Source: Microbacterium cremeum (GTDB lineage Bacteria; Actinomycetota; Actinomycetes; Actinomycetales; Microbacteriaceae). From it: 64,000 nucleotides of DNA. The notes under the pieces are model-generated. The model was not told the DNA's origin, searched no databases, and worked only from the letters and a program-made list of their open reading frames with translations. The stretch covers positions 868,001-932,000 of the forward strand of contig NZ_CP063812.1 of the NCBI RefSeq assembly GCF_015277855.1, read 5' to 3'. Shown here in pieces: positions 43,208-51,164 of this stretch. Every line of letters starts with the position of its first letter. The first letter of the stretch is position 1. Both the position numbers and the translations under genes were made by a program.

Positions 43208-44047
43208 GTGACCCACACACAGCACTCCCCCGGAGAGGATCCGCCGCCCGGCTCGCAGTCGCAGCGATGGGCCCGCCTCCTCACGCCGCGTGCCCTCGGC
43301 ATCGGCTCGGCCGTCGCTGCAGGCGCCGCCGCGGTCGCGCTGGTGTTCGCGACGCAGACCGCCGTCCAGGCCACCTCGTCGCCCGAGACGCCGGCCTCGA
43401 CTCCGATTGCCGCCGACAGCACCGACGAGGACGCACCCGAGAAGGCCGAGCAGATCGCCAAGCCCGCCACGATCGCCGCCGCGTACGACCAGCTCAGCGG
43501 TGCCGAGGTCGAGTACGTCCGCTTCCTCGGCGCGCAGGACCCGGCGTTCTCGACCGGACAGGACGTGTTCGGCCAGCCCGGCATGCAGTTCCTGTCGACC
43601 GACGTCGCCGACCCGCAGGCGTACGGCGACGGCCAGCGCCGGCTGCTGTCGCTCTACTACGACTACGCCACCGAAGAGACGGTCAGCATGATCGTCAACG
43701 TCACCCGCGGCGTCATCGAGGCGGTCGAGCGCGCGTCGGGCACCCAGCCCGCACCGACCGACGCCGAGACCTCGTTCGCGTGGGAGCTGCTGCTGGACTC
43801 CGACGCGGCCCAGCCCGTCGTCGACGAGTTCGCGAGCCTCACCGGCGGCTCGGTCCTCACTCCGGCCTCGGCCGAGGTCGAGCTCACGGCGCATTCCTTC
43901 GTGACGGATGCCGGAGCCTTCGGCGCCGAGGCGTGCGGCGTCGACCGGTGCGTGCAGCTGCTGGCCCAGGTCGACGGCGGCGCGTTCCTCACCACCAGCA
44001 CCTTCGTCGTCAACCTGTCGACCCGAGAAGTCCTGACCATCTCATGA
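43208..44047 (+). CDS. Membrane-anchored copper amine oxidase N2/N3-domain-like protein
   Basis: A 279-residue protein. Its cytoplasmic N-terminus is followed by one transmembrane helix (about residues 33-55) and an exported domain. RRLLSLYYDYATEETVSMIV, then a stretch with QPAPTDAETSFAWELLLDSD, and the closing VVNLSTREVLTIS resemble the N2/N3 domains that precede the catalytic domain of copper amine oxidases. The next gene encodes just such a catalytic domain. GTG 43208 is chosen because AAAGG lies six bases upstream. Its stop overlaps a possible start of the oxidase gene (ATGA). I recognise the domain by pattern only, so an independent role is possible. Confidence 0.65.
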   Translation: MTHTQHSPGEDPPPGSQSQRWARLLTPRALGIGSAVAAGAAAVALVFATQTAVQATSSPETPASTPIAADSTDEDAPEKAEQIAKPATIAAAYDQLSGAEVEYVRFLGAQDPAFSTGQDVFGQPGMQFLSTDVADPQAYGDGQRRLLSLYYDYATEETVSMIVNVTRGVIEAVERASGTQPAPTDAETSFAWELLLDSDAAQPVVDEFASLTGGSVLTPASAEVELTAHSFVTDAGAFGAEACGVDRCVQLLAQVDGGAFLTTSTFVVNLSTREVLTIS

Positions 44048-44064
44048 CCATGGAGAACACCCAC

Positions 44065-45909
44065 ATGAAACGAACCCCCCTTCGGCGGGTCTTCGGCGCC
44101 GGCCTGGCGATGGCCGTCCTCGCCGGCGGACTCGTCCTGTCCGCCCCGGCCGCCGCCTCCGCGCAGACCGTCACCGAGGCCTCCTGCTCCGGCGACTCGC
44201 TCGTCTCGGAGACCCTCGAGTCCGGGTCGAGCTGGCAGATGTGCTGGCGCATCGACTCGTACCGCGGCCTCGTGCTCGACAAGATCGCGTACCAGCCGCG
44301 CGACGACGCCGCGCCGATCCTCGTGCTCGACTCGATCGCCCTCGCGCAGCTGAACGTGCCGTACGACACCGGCGCGACCGAGTACAACGACGTCACCACC
44401 TACCAGGTGGGCGGCCGTCGGCTGCAGGCGATCGAGGCCGTCGACTGCCCGGTCGGCGAGGTGCGCGCGTCGTGGGTCGACGCGACGCGCGGAGTGATCC
44501 CGGCCGTCTGCATCGGCGAGGAGGACTCGGGCCTGGCGTATCGCTCGAACATCGCGCGGGACGCGCTGTATGCCGCCCAGGGCACCGACCTCGTGCTCCA
44601 CTCGGTGTCGCGCATCGGCTGGTACGAGTACCAGACCGAGTACCGGTTCCACGACGACGGCGAGATCTCGGTGCGCCTCGGCGCCACCGGCGACCTGTCG
44701 CCCAACGACTACGTGAACGTCGTCAACCACGGGTGGCCGCTCGCACCGGGCCAGGAGGACTTCGCGGTCAACCACTACCACTCCGCGTTCTGGCGCGTGG
44801 ACTTCGGCCTCGACTCCGGCACCAGCCAGATCGTCGAGAAGTTCGCGACCACGCACACGGGCGAGCACGGCACGACCGGCGACACCGGTCACACCGCCAT
44901 CCTCGACACCCAGATCACGCCGGTCACCACCGAGACCAAGACGATGGGGGCGAACCGCGAGGCCTACCGCGTGGTCAACCCCGAGAGCCTCAACGCGGAC
45001 GGCCACGCCCGTTCGTACGAGATCATCGTGCCGCGCGACCAGGCGTACAACCTCAACCCCGAGACCGACTACGACATCGCGTTCACCAACGCCAAGTCGG
45101 ACGAGCTGCACGCGAGCTACAACCTCATCCCGTCCAAGGCGGGGCAGATGGTGACGGACTACATCGCCGACGCCGAGTCGCTCACCGACCCGGTGGCGTG
45201 GGTGAACGTGGGCTTCCACCACATCAACCGCGATGAGGACCAGAGCCCCATGCCGATCCACTGGCAGGGCTTCACGCTCTACCCGCGGGACTTCGCCGCT
45301 CAGGCGCCGAACATCCCCGAGGGCCGCAAGTGGGTCAACGGCGACATGCGCGGGGTGCCGAACCCCAACATCACGCCCATGCCCACCGCGTCGCCGACGC
45401 CGACTCCGACGACCGAGCCGACGGCGCAGCCGACGACCGAGCCGACCACCGAGCCGACGACCGGGCCGACCGCGGAGCCCACCCCGGACGTCGCCTCGGT
45501 GACGTTCGGCCACGCCGAGGTCGCTCCGGGAGGGACGCAGACGGCGACGGCGGGCGGTTTCGCCCCGGGCGAGACCGTGAGCGCCGTGCTGCACTCCGAC
45601 CCGGTCGACGTCGGGACGTTCCTCGCCGATGACGAGGGAGTGGTGACCGCGCAGTTCATCGTCCCGTCCGACACGTCCCCCGGCGAGCACACGCTGGTGC
45701 TGACCGGGCAGACGTCGTCAGCGGTCGCGCAGGGCACCTTCATGGTGGCAGCCGCTTCGCCGTCCGCGATCCTCGGAGCGCTGGCGACGACGGGCACCGA
45801 CGCGAACCGGTGGCTGCTGTCGGGCCTCGTGCTGCTGGTCGCCGGTGCCGGTCTCGCGGGCACCGCGTGGTACCAGCGGCGTCAGCAGGCAGCCAGGGCG
45901 CACGCCTGA
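44065..45909 (+). CDS. Copper amine oxidase catalytic domain, secreted, with LATTG sorting signal
   Basis: A 614-residue secreted protein. The signal peptide spans residues 1-31. The amine oxidase core includes RGLVLDKIAYQPRDDAAPIL. Copper ligands are HYH in NHYHSAFWRVDFG and His in HHINRDEDQSPMP. The cofactor-precursor Tyr is in IGWYEYQTEYRF and the catalytic-base Asp in EYNDVTTYQ. A Pro/Thr linker and a small beta-rich domain follow, then LATTG, a hydrophobic helix and a basic tail, as in class E sortase substrates. It would oxidise amines to aldehydes on the cell wall. ATG 44065 has GGAG nine bases upstream; ATG 44044, overlapping the previous stop, is the alternative. The Asn normally before the cofactor Tyr is Trp here. 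Confidence 0.82.
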   Translation: MKRTPLRRVFGAGLAMAVLAGGLVLSAPAAASAQTVTEASCSGDSLVSETLESGSSWQMCWRIDSYRGLVLDKIAYQPRDDAAPILVLDSIALAQLNVPYDTGATEYNDVTTYQVGGRRLQAIEAVDCPVGEVRASWVDATRGVIPAVCIGEEDSGLAYRSNIARDALYAAQGTDLVLHSVSRIGWYEYQTEYRFHDDGEISVRLGATGDLSPNDYVNVVNHGWPLAPGQEDFAVNHYHSAFWRVDFGLDSGTSQIVEKFATTHTGEHGTTGDTGHTAILDTQITPVTTETKTMGANREAYRVVNPESLNADGHARSYEIIVPRDQAYNLNPETDYDIAFTNAKSDELHASYNLIPSKAGQMVTDYIADAESLTDPVAWVNVGFHHINRDEDQSPMPIHWQGFTLYPRDFAAQAPNIPEGRKWVNGDMRGVPNPNITPMPTASPTPTPTTEPTAQPTTEPTTEPTTGPTAEPTPDVASVTFGHAEVAPGGTQTATAGGFAPGETVSAVLHSDPVDVGTFLADDEGVVTAQFIVPSDTSPGEHTLVLTGQTSSAVAQGTFMVAAASPSAILGALATTGTDANRWLLSGLVLLVAGAGLAGTAWYQRRQQAARAHA

Positions 45910-45915
45910 ACCCCG

Positions 45916-45951
45916 CCGCGGGGCGGCGCGAACCGACGCGCCGCCCCGCGG
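45916..45951 (+). terminator. Hairpin after the amine oxidase gene
   Basis: CCGCGGGGCGGCGCG and CGCGCCGCCCCGCGG form a 15-base perfect stem with a six-base loop. Confidence 0.75.
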
Positions 45952-45978
45952 CATCCGCTCACCAGAAGGGACTCCCGC

Positions 45979-46656
45979 ATGCGCAACCGGATCGCCGCCC
46001 TCGGCGTCGTGCTCGCCGCGACGACAGGGCTCGCTGCGGCGGCCGTCGTGACGCTCGGTGCGACCACGTCGGTCGCGTCGGCTCCGCAGGCGGCGGCGCA
46101 GCGGGCGACGGATGCCGCGACCGCCGTCTTCCCGACCCTCGAGGACCACTGCTACATCGAGGGCATGATCCCGCATCACGAGCAGGCGCTCGAGCTCAGC
46201 CGGCTCGTGCTCGATGCGGCCGGCGTGCGCGAGCGGACGCGGGCGCTGGCCGAGTTCATCGTCGCCGACCAGACCGCCGAGATCGGGACGATGCGGGCCT
46301 GGCAGGACGCGTGGCGGCGCGCGATGCCGGCCGAGGGGACCGGTGCCGGGCACGCCGGCGGCGCGCACGCCGGCCCGGCGGCAGTCGTGACGGGATGCGG
46401 CGACCACGGGCACGCCGAGATGAAGGGCATGGCCACCCCGGCGCAGCTCGCGGCGCTCGCGGCGGCCGAGGGCGAGGCCGCGGACCGCATGTTCCTCGAG
46501 CTCATGATCGTGCACCACGAGGGCGCGCTCGAGATGGGGGAGCGCGCGGTGCGGTACGGGTCCAACGCCTTCGTGCGCACGTCGGGCAAGCACGTGCTCG
46601 TCGAACAGGAGCGGGAGATCTCCGCGATGACGGCCCTCCTCGCGGAGGCGCCGTGA
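45979..46656 (+). CDS. Secreted DUF305-family protein
   Basis: A 225-residue exported protein with an N-terminal signal helix (IAALGVVLAATTGLAAAAVVTLG) and a full DUF305 domain: GMIPHHEQALELSRLV and LMIVHHEGALEMGERAV, both His pairs intact, with an inserted His/Gly-rich loop (GHAGGAHAG). A surface metal-binding role, perhaps for copper, is inferred; the amine oxidase upstream needs copper. AAGGGA precedes ATG 45979. It overlaps the signal peptidase gene by four bases. Confidence 0.87.
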   Translation: MRNRIAALGVVLAATTGLAAAAVVTLGATTSVASAPQAAAQRATDAATAVFPTLEDHCYIEGMIPHHEQALELSRLVLDAAGVRERTRALAEFIVADQTAEIGTMRAWQDAWRRAMPAEGTGAGHAGGAHAGPAAVVTGCGDHGHAEMKGMATPAQLAALAAAEGEAADRMFLELMIVHHEGALEMGERAVRYGSNAFVRTSGKHVLVEQEREISAMTALLAEAP

Positions 46657-47180
46657 TCGCGGCCCCGCGTCGCCGGGCGCTGCGGTCGGCTGCGGCCGTG
46701 CTCGCGCCCCTGGTCGCGGCGGGTCTGATCCTCGCGGCGTTCGGGGTGGCGACCGTGCGCAACGACTCGATGACCCCGACGCTGCGCAGCGGCGACCTCG
46801 TCGTGTTCGACCGGTGGACGCCTCCGGCACGCGGGGACATCGTGCTGCTGAGCGACCGTCAGGGCTGGTCGGGCGAGGTCGGCGCCCTCCTCGTCAAGCG
46901 CGTCGTCGGCATCGCCGGCGACGTCGTGGTGTGCTGCGAGACCGGGAGCGGCCGCCTCGTCGTCAACGGCGAGGCGGTCGACGAGGAGTATGCCGCAGGC
47001 TCGCGCCCCGGCGGCGACATCCCGTTCCGGGTGACGGTGCCCCGCGGCGCGGTCTGGGTCATGGGCGACAACCGCGCGGCGTCGGCCGACTCCCGCGCGT
47101 CGGTGTCGTCTCCCGATCACGGTGCGGTGACGAGCGAGCAGCTGCGGGGGACCGTGCGTGCGTGGTGGAGCGGGTGGTGA
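46653..47180 (+). CDS. lepB: Type I signal peptidase
   Basis: A 175-residue S26A signal peptidase with one N-terminal transmembrane helix. The catalytic Ser39 is in VRNDSMTPTL and the catalytic Lys82 in LLVKRVVGIAGD. The later box VMGDNRAASADSR is also present. It removes signal peptides from exported proteins. GTG 46653 overlaps the DUF305 stop codon (GTGA), so it is in the surface-protein operon rather than with housekeeping genes. It may be a dedicated processing enzyme. Confidence 0.9.
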   Translation: MIAAPRRRALRSAAAVLAPLVAAGLILAAFGVATVRNDSMTPTLRSGDLVVFDRWTPPARGDIVLLSDRQGWSGEVGALLVKRVVGIAGDVVVCCETGSGRLVVNGEAVDEEYAAGSRPGGDIPFRVTVPRGAVWVMGDNRAASADSRASVSSPDHGAVTSEQLRGTVRAWWSGW

Positions 47181-47271
47181 CCCGGCCTCGGCCGCGGCCC
47201 CCGGCATCCGTCGATCTCTGCTGAACTCCCGTCGAATGGGAACCGCCGGCCCCGGCGAGGCCGGGCGGGAA

Positions 47272-47277
47272 TAGCCT
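47272..47277 (+). promoter_or_regulatory. -10 element of a leaderless promoter (FdhF-type gene)
   Basis: TAGCCT, six bases, then ATG 47284. Confidence 0.55.
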
Positions 47278-47283
47278 GGAAGC

Positions 47284-49668
47284 ATGGCGACGAAGCCCCC
47301 CACTGCCGACATCGACGAGACCCGGGTGCACGTCACGCGACCGAAGAAGGTCGCGGTAGGCGTGCCCGCGGTGCTGCACGCGCTGCAGATCGCGAACGAG
47401 CAGATGGGCGTGGCCCGCTCGGTGCAGACGCTGATGCGGGTCAACCAGAAGGACGGCTTCGACTGCCCCGGCTGCGCGTGGCCCGAAGAGGAGCGCCGCC
47501 ACGTCGCGGAGTTCTGCGAGAACGGCGCGAAGGCTGTCGCCGAGGAGGCGACGCTGCGCCGCGTCGGGCCCGAGTTCTTCGCCGCGCACTCGATCGACGA
47601 CCTCCGCGCGCACGACGACTGGTGGCTGGGCCAGCAGGGGCGGCTGACGCATCCGATGATGCTCGACGAGGGGGCGTCCCACTACCGGCCGATCTCGTGG
47701 GACGACGCGCTGCGCGTGATCGCCGACGAGCTGGGTGCGCTCGACGATCCGGACGAGGCGGTGTTCTACACGTCGGGTCGCACGTCGAACGAGGCGGCGT
47801 TCCTGTATCAGCTGCTCGTGCGCGGGCTCGGCACGAACAACCTGCCCGACTGCTCGAACATGTGCCACGAGTCGTCGGGCTCGGCGCTGAACGAGACCAT
47901 CGGCATCGGCAAGGGCACGGTGTCGATCGACGACATCCACGACGCCGACCTGCTGATCGTGGCCGGTCAGAACCCCGGCACGAACCACCCGCGCATGCTG
48001 TCGGCGCTCGAGAAGGCCAAGCAGCGCGGCGCCACGATCATCGCCGTCAACCCACTGCCCGAGGCCGGGCTGATGCGGTTCGAGAACCCGCAGACGGTGC
48101 GCGGCGTCGCGTTCGGAGGCACCAAGCTCGCCGACGAGTTCGTGCAGATCCGCCTCGGCGGCGATCAGGCCCTGTTCCAGGCGATCGGCAAGCACCTGCT
48201 CGAGGCGGATGCGCTCGCGCTGGGCGAGGGCGCCGGCGCGCCGGAGGGCTCGGGGAGCGGTGCGGCGGTGCTCGACCACGAGTTCATCGCGGCGCACACG
48301 AGCGGCTTCGACGCGTACCGTCGGGCGATGACGGATGCCTCGTGGCGCGAGCTCGTCGCCGCCACCGGGCTTCCCGAGAAGACGCTGCGCCGCGTCGGCG
48401 AGCTGGTGCGGCAGTCGAAGGCGACGATCGTGTGCTGGGCGATGGGGCTCACCCAGCACAAGCACTCGGTGCCGACGCTGCGCGAGATCGTGAACGTGCT
48501 GCTGCTGCAGGGCAACATCGGGCGCCGGGGCGCCGGGGTGTGCCCGGTGCGCGGGCACTCGAACGTGCAGGGCGACCGCACGGTCGGCATCTACGAGAAG
48601 CCGTCGGCCGCGTTCCTCGACGCGCTCGACGCCGAGTTCGCGTTCGCCGCCCCGCGCGAGCACGGGTTCGACACGGTCCAGGCGATCCGGGCGATGCGCG
48701 ACGGCCGCGTGCGGTTCTTCATGGGCATGGGCGGCAACTTCGTGTCGGCGACCCCCGACACGCGCGTGGTCGAGGCGGCGATGGGCCGCGTCGGCCTGAC
48801 GGTGCAGGTGTCGACGAAGCTCAACCGCTCGCACGTGGTGACCGGAAGGCGCGCGATCATCCTGCCGACGCTCGGCCGCACCGACCGCGATAGGCGCGGC
48901 GGCCGCGAGCAGAAGGTCACGGTCGAGGACTCCATGGGCGCCGTGCACGCCTCGCGCGGGCGCCTGGCGCCGCCGTCCGACGACCTGCTGAGCGAGGTGG
49001 CGATCGTCGCACGGCTGTGCGCCCTGCTCTTCGGGGGATCCTCGACGACCGAACCCCGGAATGCCCCCCAGGCGGAGTGGGCGGCGCTCGAGACGGACTA
49101 TGCGCTCATCCGGGCGCATATCGAGCAGGTGGTGCCGGGCTTCGACGACTACGAGGAGCGCATCGACAGGGGTCGCACGCTGCACCTGCCGAACGGGCCT
49201 CGCGACGCGCGGCGGTTCGCGACGCCCGACGGCAGGGCGCGGTTCACCGTGAACCCGCTGGAGTACCCGCGCATCCCGCGCGGTCGGCTGCTGCTGCAGA
49301 CCCTCCGCTCGCACGACCAGTACAACACCACGATCTACGGCAAGGACGATCGCTACCGGGGCATCCACGGCGGGCGGCGCGTCGTGCTGGTCAACCCGAA
49401 GGACATCGTGGCGCTGGGCTTCGCCGAGGACGAGATCGTCGACCTGGTGTCGGAGTGGCGTCGTCCCGACGGCACGCTCGAGGAGCGCCGGGCCGAGGAG
49501 TTCCGCGTCGTCGCCTACCGCACCCCGCGCGGCAACGCCGCGGCGTACTATCCCGAGACGAACGTGCTCGTTCCCCTCGACTCGGTCGCCGACGTCAGCG
49601 GCACGCCGACCTCGAAGTCCGTCATCGTGCGGCTCGAGCGACGGGTGCCGGAGCCCGCGCGCGGGTGA
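47284..49668 (+). CDS. FdhF/YdeP-family molybdopterin oxidoreductase
   Basis: A 794-residue molybdopterin enzyme of the FdhF/YdeP type. The N-terminal DCPGCAWPE motif has Cys61 and Cys64. Molybdopterin domains follow, with SGRTSNEAAFLYQLL, DCSNMCHESSGSALNETIG and VAGQNPGTNHPRMLSA. The C-terminal MGD-binding domain contains RSHDQYNTTIYGKDDRYRG. It is usually annotated as a formate dehydrogenase-like alpha subunit, but the physiological substrate is unknown. ATG 47284 has TAGCCT six bases upstream. Molybdenum cofactor genes follow directly, so cofactor supply and user are clustered. Confidence 0.9.
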   Translation: MATKPPTADIDETRVHVTRPKKVAVGVPAVLHALQIANEQMGVARSVQTLMRVNQKDGFDCPGCAWPEEERRHVAEFCENGAKAVAEEATLRRVGPEFFAAHSIDDLRAHDDWWLGQQGRLTHPMMLDEGASHYRPISWDDALRVIADELGALDDPDEAVFYTSGRTSNEAAFLYQLLVRGLGTNNLPDCSNMCHESSGSALNETIGIGKGTVSIDDIHDADLLIVAGQNPGTNHPRMLSALEKAKQRGATIIAVNPLPEAGLMRFENPQTVRGVAFGGTKLADEFVQIRLGGDQALFQAIGKHLLEADALALGEGAGAPEGSGSGAAVLDHEFIAAHTSGFDAYRRAMTDASWRELVAATGLPEKTLRRVGELVRQSKATIVCWAMGLTQHKHSVPTLREIVNVLLLQGNIGRRGAGVCPVRGHSNVQGDRTVGIYEKPSAAFLDALDAEFAFAAPREHGFDTVQAIRAMRDGRVRFFMGMGGNFVSATPDTRVVEAAMGRVGLTVQVSTKLNRSHVVTGRRAIILPTLGRTDRDRRGGREQKVTVEDSMGAVHASRGRLAPPSDDLLSEVAIVARLCALLFGGSSTTEPRNAPQAEWAALETDYALIRAHIEQVVPGFDDYEERIDRGRTLHLPNGPRDARRFATPDGRARFTVNPLEYPRIPRGRLLLQTLRSHDQYNTTIYGKDDRYRGIHGGRRVVLVNPKDIVALGFAEDEIVDLVSEWRRPDGTLEERRAEEFRVVAYRTPRGNAAAYYPETNVLVPLDSVADVSGTPTSKSVIVRLERRVPEPARG

Positions 49669-49681
49669 GAGTCCGCGTGCA

Positions 49682-49687
49682 TAGGCT
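49682..49687 (+). promoter_or_regulatory. -10 element of a leaderless promoter (mogA)
   Basis: TAGGCT, six bases, then ATG 49694. Confidence 0.55.
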
Positions 49688-49693
49688 GGGGGC

Positions 49694-50173
49694 ATGACCC
49701 GAGCCGCCGTCATCACCGTCTCGGACCGCTCCGCCGCCGGCGAGCGCGAAGATGCGAGCGGACCCCTTGCGGTCGCCGCACTGCGCGAGGCCGGCTTCGA
49801 CTGCGCCGACGCGGTGGTCGTGTCGGACGGCGCCGACAACGTCGAGCGCGCGCTGACGGTCGAGGTGGTCGCGGGCGCCAAGCTCATCATCACGAGCGGC
49901 GGCACCGGCGTCGGTCCGCGCGATCAGACGCCCGAGGGCACCTCGCGCGTCGTCACGCGCGAGGTCCCCGGCATCGCCGAGGACCTGCGCCGCCGGGGCG
50001 CCGCCGAGAAGCCCGCGAGCCTGCTCACGCGGGGGATCGCCGGCGTCGTCGATCCGCACGGCGCGCTCATCGTGAACCTGCCGGGTTCTCCCTCGGGGGT
50101 CGCGTCGGGGATGCCGGTGGTGCTCTCGGTGGCCCGTCACGTGCTCGACCAGCTCGGCGGCGGTGATCACTGA
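49694..50173 (+). CDS. mogA: Molybdopterin adenylyltransferase-type protein MogA/MoaB
   Basis: A 159-residue MogA/MoaB-type protein, with the conserved VSDRSAAGEREDASGP start, LIITSGGTGVGPRDQTPEG, and VNLPGSPSGVASGMPV. It adenylates molybdopterin before metal insertion. The start is leaderless-type. Its TGA overlaps the moaE ATG by one base (TGATG), so the two are co-translated. Confidence 0.92.
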   Translation: MTRAAVITVSDRSAAGEREDASGPLAVAALREAGFDCADAVVVSDGADNVERALTVEVVAGAKLIITSGGTGVGPRDQTPEGTSRVVTREVPGIAEDLRRRGAAEKPASLLTRGIAGVVDPHGALIVNLPGSPSGVASGMPVVLSVARHVLDQLGGGDH

Positions 50174-50613
50174 TGGATGACTCGCGGGGCGACGTGCGCG
50201 TCGCGGCGATCAGTGCCGAGCCGCTCGACCTCGACGCGCACCTGCGCGCGATCGACGACCCCCGCATGGGCGCGGTCACGACGTTCGTGGGGCGCGTTCG
50301 CGATCACGACCCGGATGCCGCGACCGCCGTCGTGGCGCTGGAGTACTCCGCGCACCCCGACGCCGAGGCCGCGCTCGCGCGGCTGGCGGCGGCCGCCGTG
50401 GGATCGACCGGGGCGCTGGTGGCCGTCTCGCACCGGGTGGGCACGCTCGAGGTGGGCGACGCGGCGGTCGTCATCGCGGTCGCGTCCGCGCACCGTGCCG
50501 AGGCGTTCGAGGTGTGCCGCACCCTCATCGAGACGATCAAGACCGATCTCCCGGTGTGGAAGAAGCAGGTCGAGTCCGATGGCACCGCCTCCTGGCTCGG
50601 CCTCGGCGGCTAG
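50173..50613 (+). CDS. moaE: Molybdopterin synthase catalytic subunit MoaE
   Basis: A 146-residue MoaE with GAVTTFVGRVRDHDPD, LEYSAHPDAE, SHRVGTLEVGDAAVVIAV and the catalytic-lysine motif KTDLPVWKKQ. It transfers sulphur from the MoaD thiocarboxylate to precursor Z. It overlaps mogA by one base. Its partner moaD is on the opposite strand just downstream and is frameshifted. Confidence 0.95.
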   Translation: MDDSRGDVRVAAISAEPLDLDAHLRAIDDPRMGAVTTFVGRVRDHDPDAATAVVALEYSAHPDAEAALARLAAAAVGSTGALVAVSHRVGTLEVGDAAVVIAVASAHRAEAFEVCRTLIETIKTDLPVWKKQVESDGTASWLGLGG

Positions 50614-50659
50614 GTCCGCCCGGGCGCCGGGGCATCGATCCGGCGCCGGGCCCCGGGGC

Positions 50660-50907
50660 TCAGCCGCCGGCGAAGGGCGGCAGGACGTCGACGAGGTCGT
50701 CGGACGCCAGCGGGGTGTCGTCGTCGGCGCGGGAGCCGTCGACGAGCACGGCGCAGCGGGGGAGGATGCCGCCGCGAGCCCCGGATAGGCGGCCGTGACG
50801 GCGCGGCGCAGCTCGCCGAGGGTGGCCTCGGCGCGGCGCTCGGTGTCGAGGCCGGTCGCCTCCTGCGCGGCGGCGAAGTAGCGGACGACGGCCACTACGA
50901 ATCCCAC
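50660..50907 (-). pseudogene. moaD: moaD (molybdopterin synthase sulphur carrier) with a frameshift
   Basis: Two frames together make one MoaD. The first starts at GTG 50907 (VVRYFAAAQEATGLDTER, then AAYPGL). The second supplies RCAVLVDGSRADDDTPLAS and the C-terminal VDVLPPFAGG, including the essential terminal Gly-Gly. The switch lies near 50757-50780, at a CCCCC run on the coding strand (GGGGG at 50758-50762). One extra C would restore a single frame of about 82 residues reading ASSPRCAVLVDG, so a one-base loss or a sequencing error is likely. The start overlaps the DUF6457 gene by 13 bases. Confidence 0.82.
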
Positions 50908-51164
50908 CCCTCGGCCAGTTCGGTGACCGCTGCGAGCGCTGCGCGCACCTCTGCCGGGTCGGCACCGGCACGGCCGGCGGCCAGTCCTGCGGCGAACGCG
51001 CCCAGCGGCGCGGCGGGACGGGCGACCCCGTTCGCGACGTCGCGCGCGAGGTCGAGCACCGCGGCGACCGGCACGTCGGCCTCGGCGAGGCCCAGCCTCT
51101 CACGCAGGGCCTCGGCCCACGCGTCGAGTGCCTCGGGCGGAAGGGTGCGGCTCTGCTCGCTCAT
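50895..51164 (-). CDS. DUF6457-type small protein in the molybdenum cofactor operon
   Basis: An 89-residue helical, acidic protein (LPPEALDAWAEALRERLGLA, then AAVLDLARDVANGVARPAAP). It looks like the DUF6457 domain that accompanies mobA in actinobacteria, sometimes fused to it. No catalytic motif is visible. ATG 51164 overlaps the mobA stop by four bases. A role in molybdopterin guanine dinucleotide formation is inferred from position only. Confidence 0.75.
   Translation of the reverse strand: MSEQSRTLPPEALDAWAEALRERLGLAEADVPVAAVLDLARDVANGVARPAAPLGAFAAGLAAGRAGADPAEVRAALAAVTELAEGWDS

Noticed and set aside
43051-44043. N-terminal extension of the amine oxidase frame
   Set aside because: It reads Arg-rich nonsense antiparallel in style to the real gene at 43208. 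The signal peptide shows where the oxidase begins.
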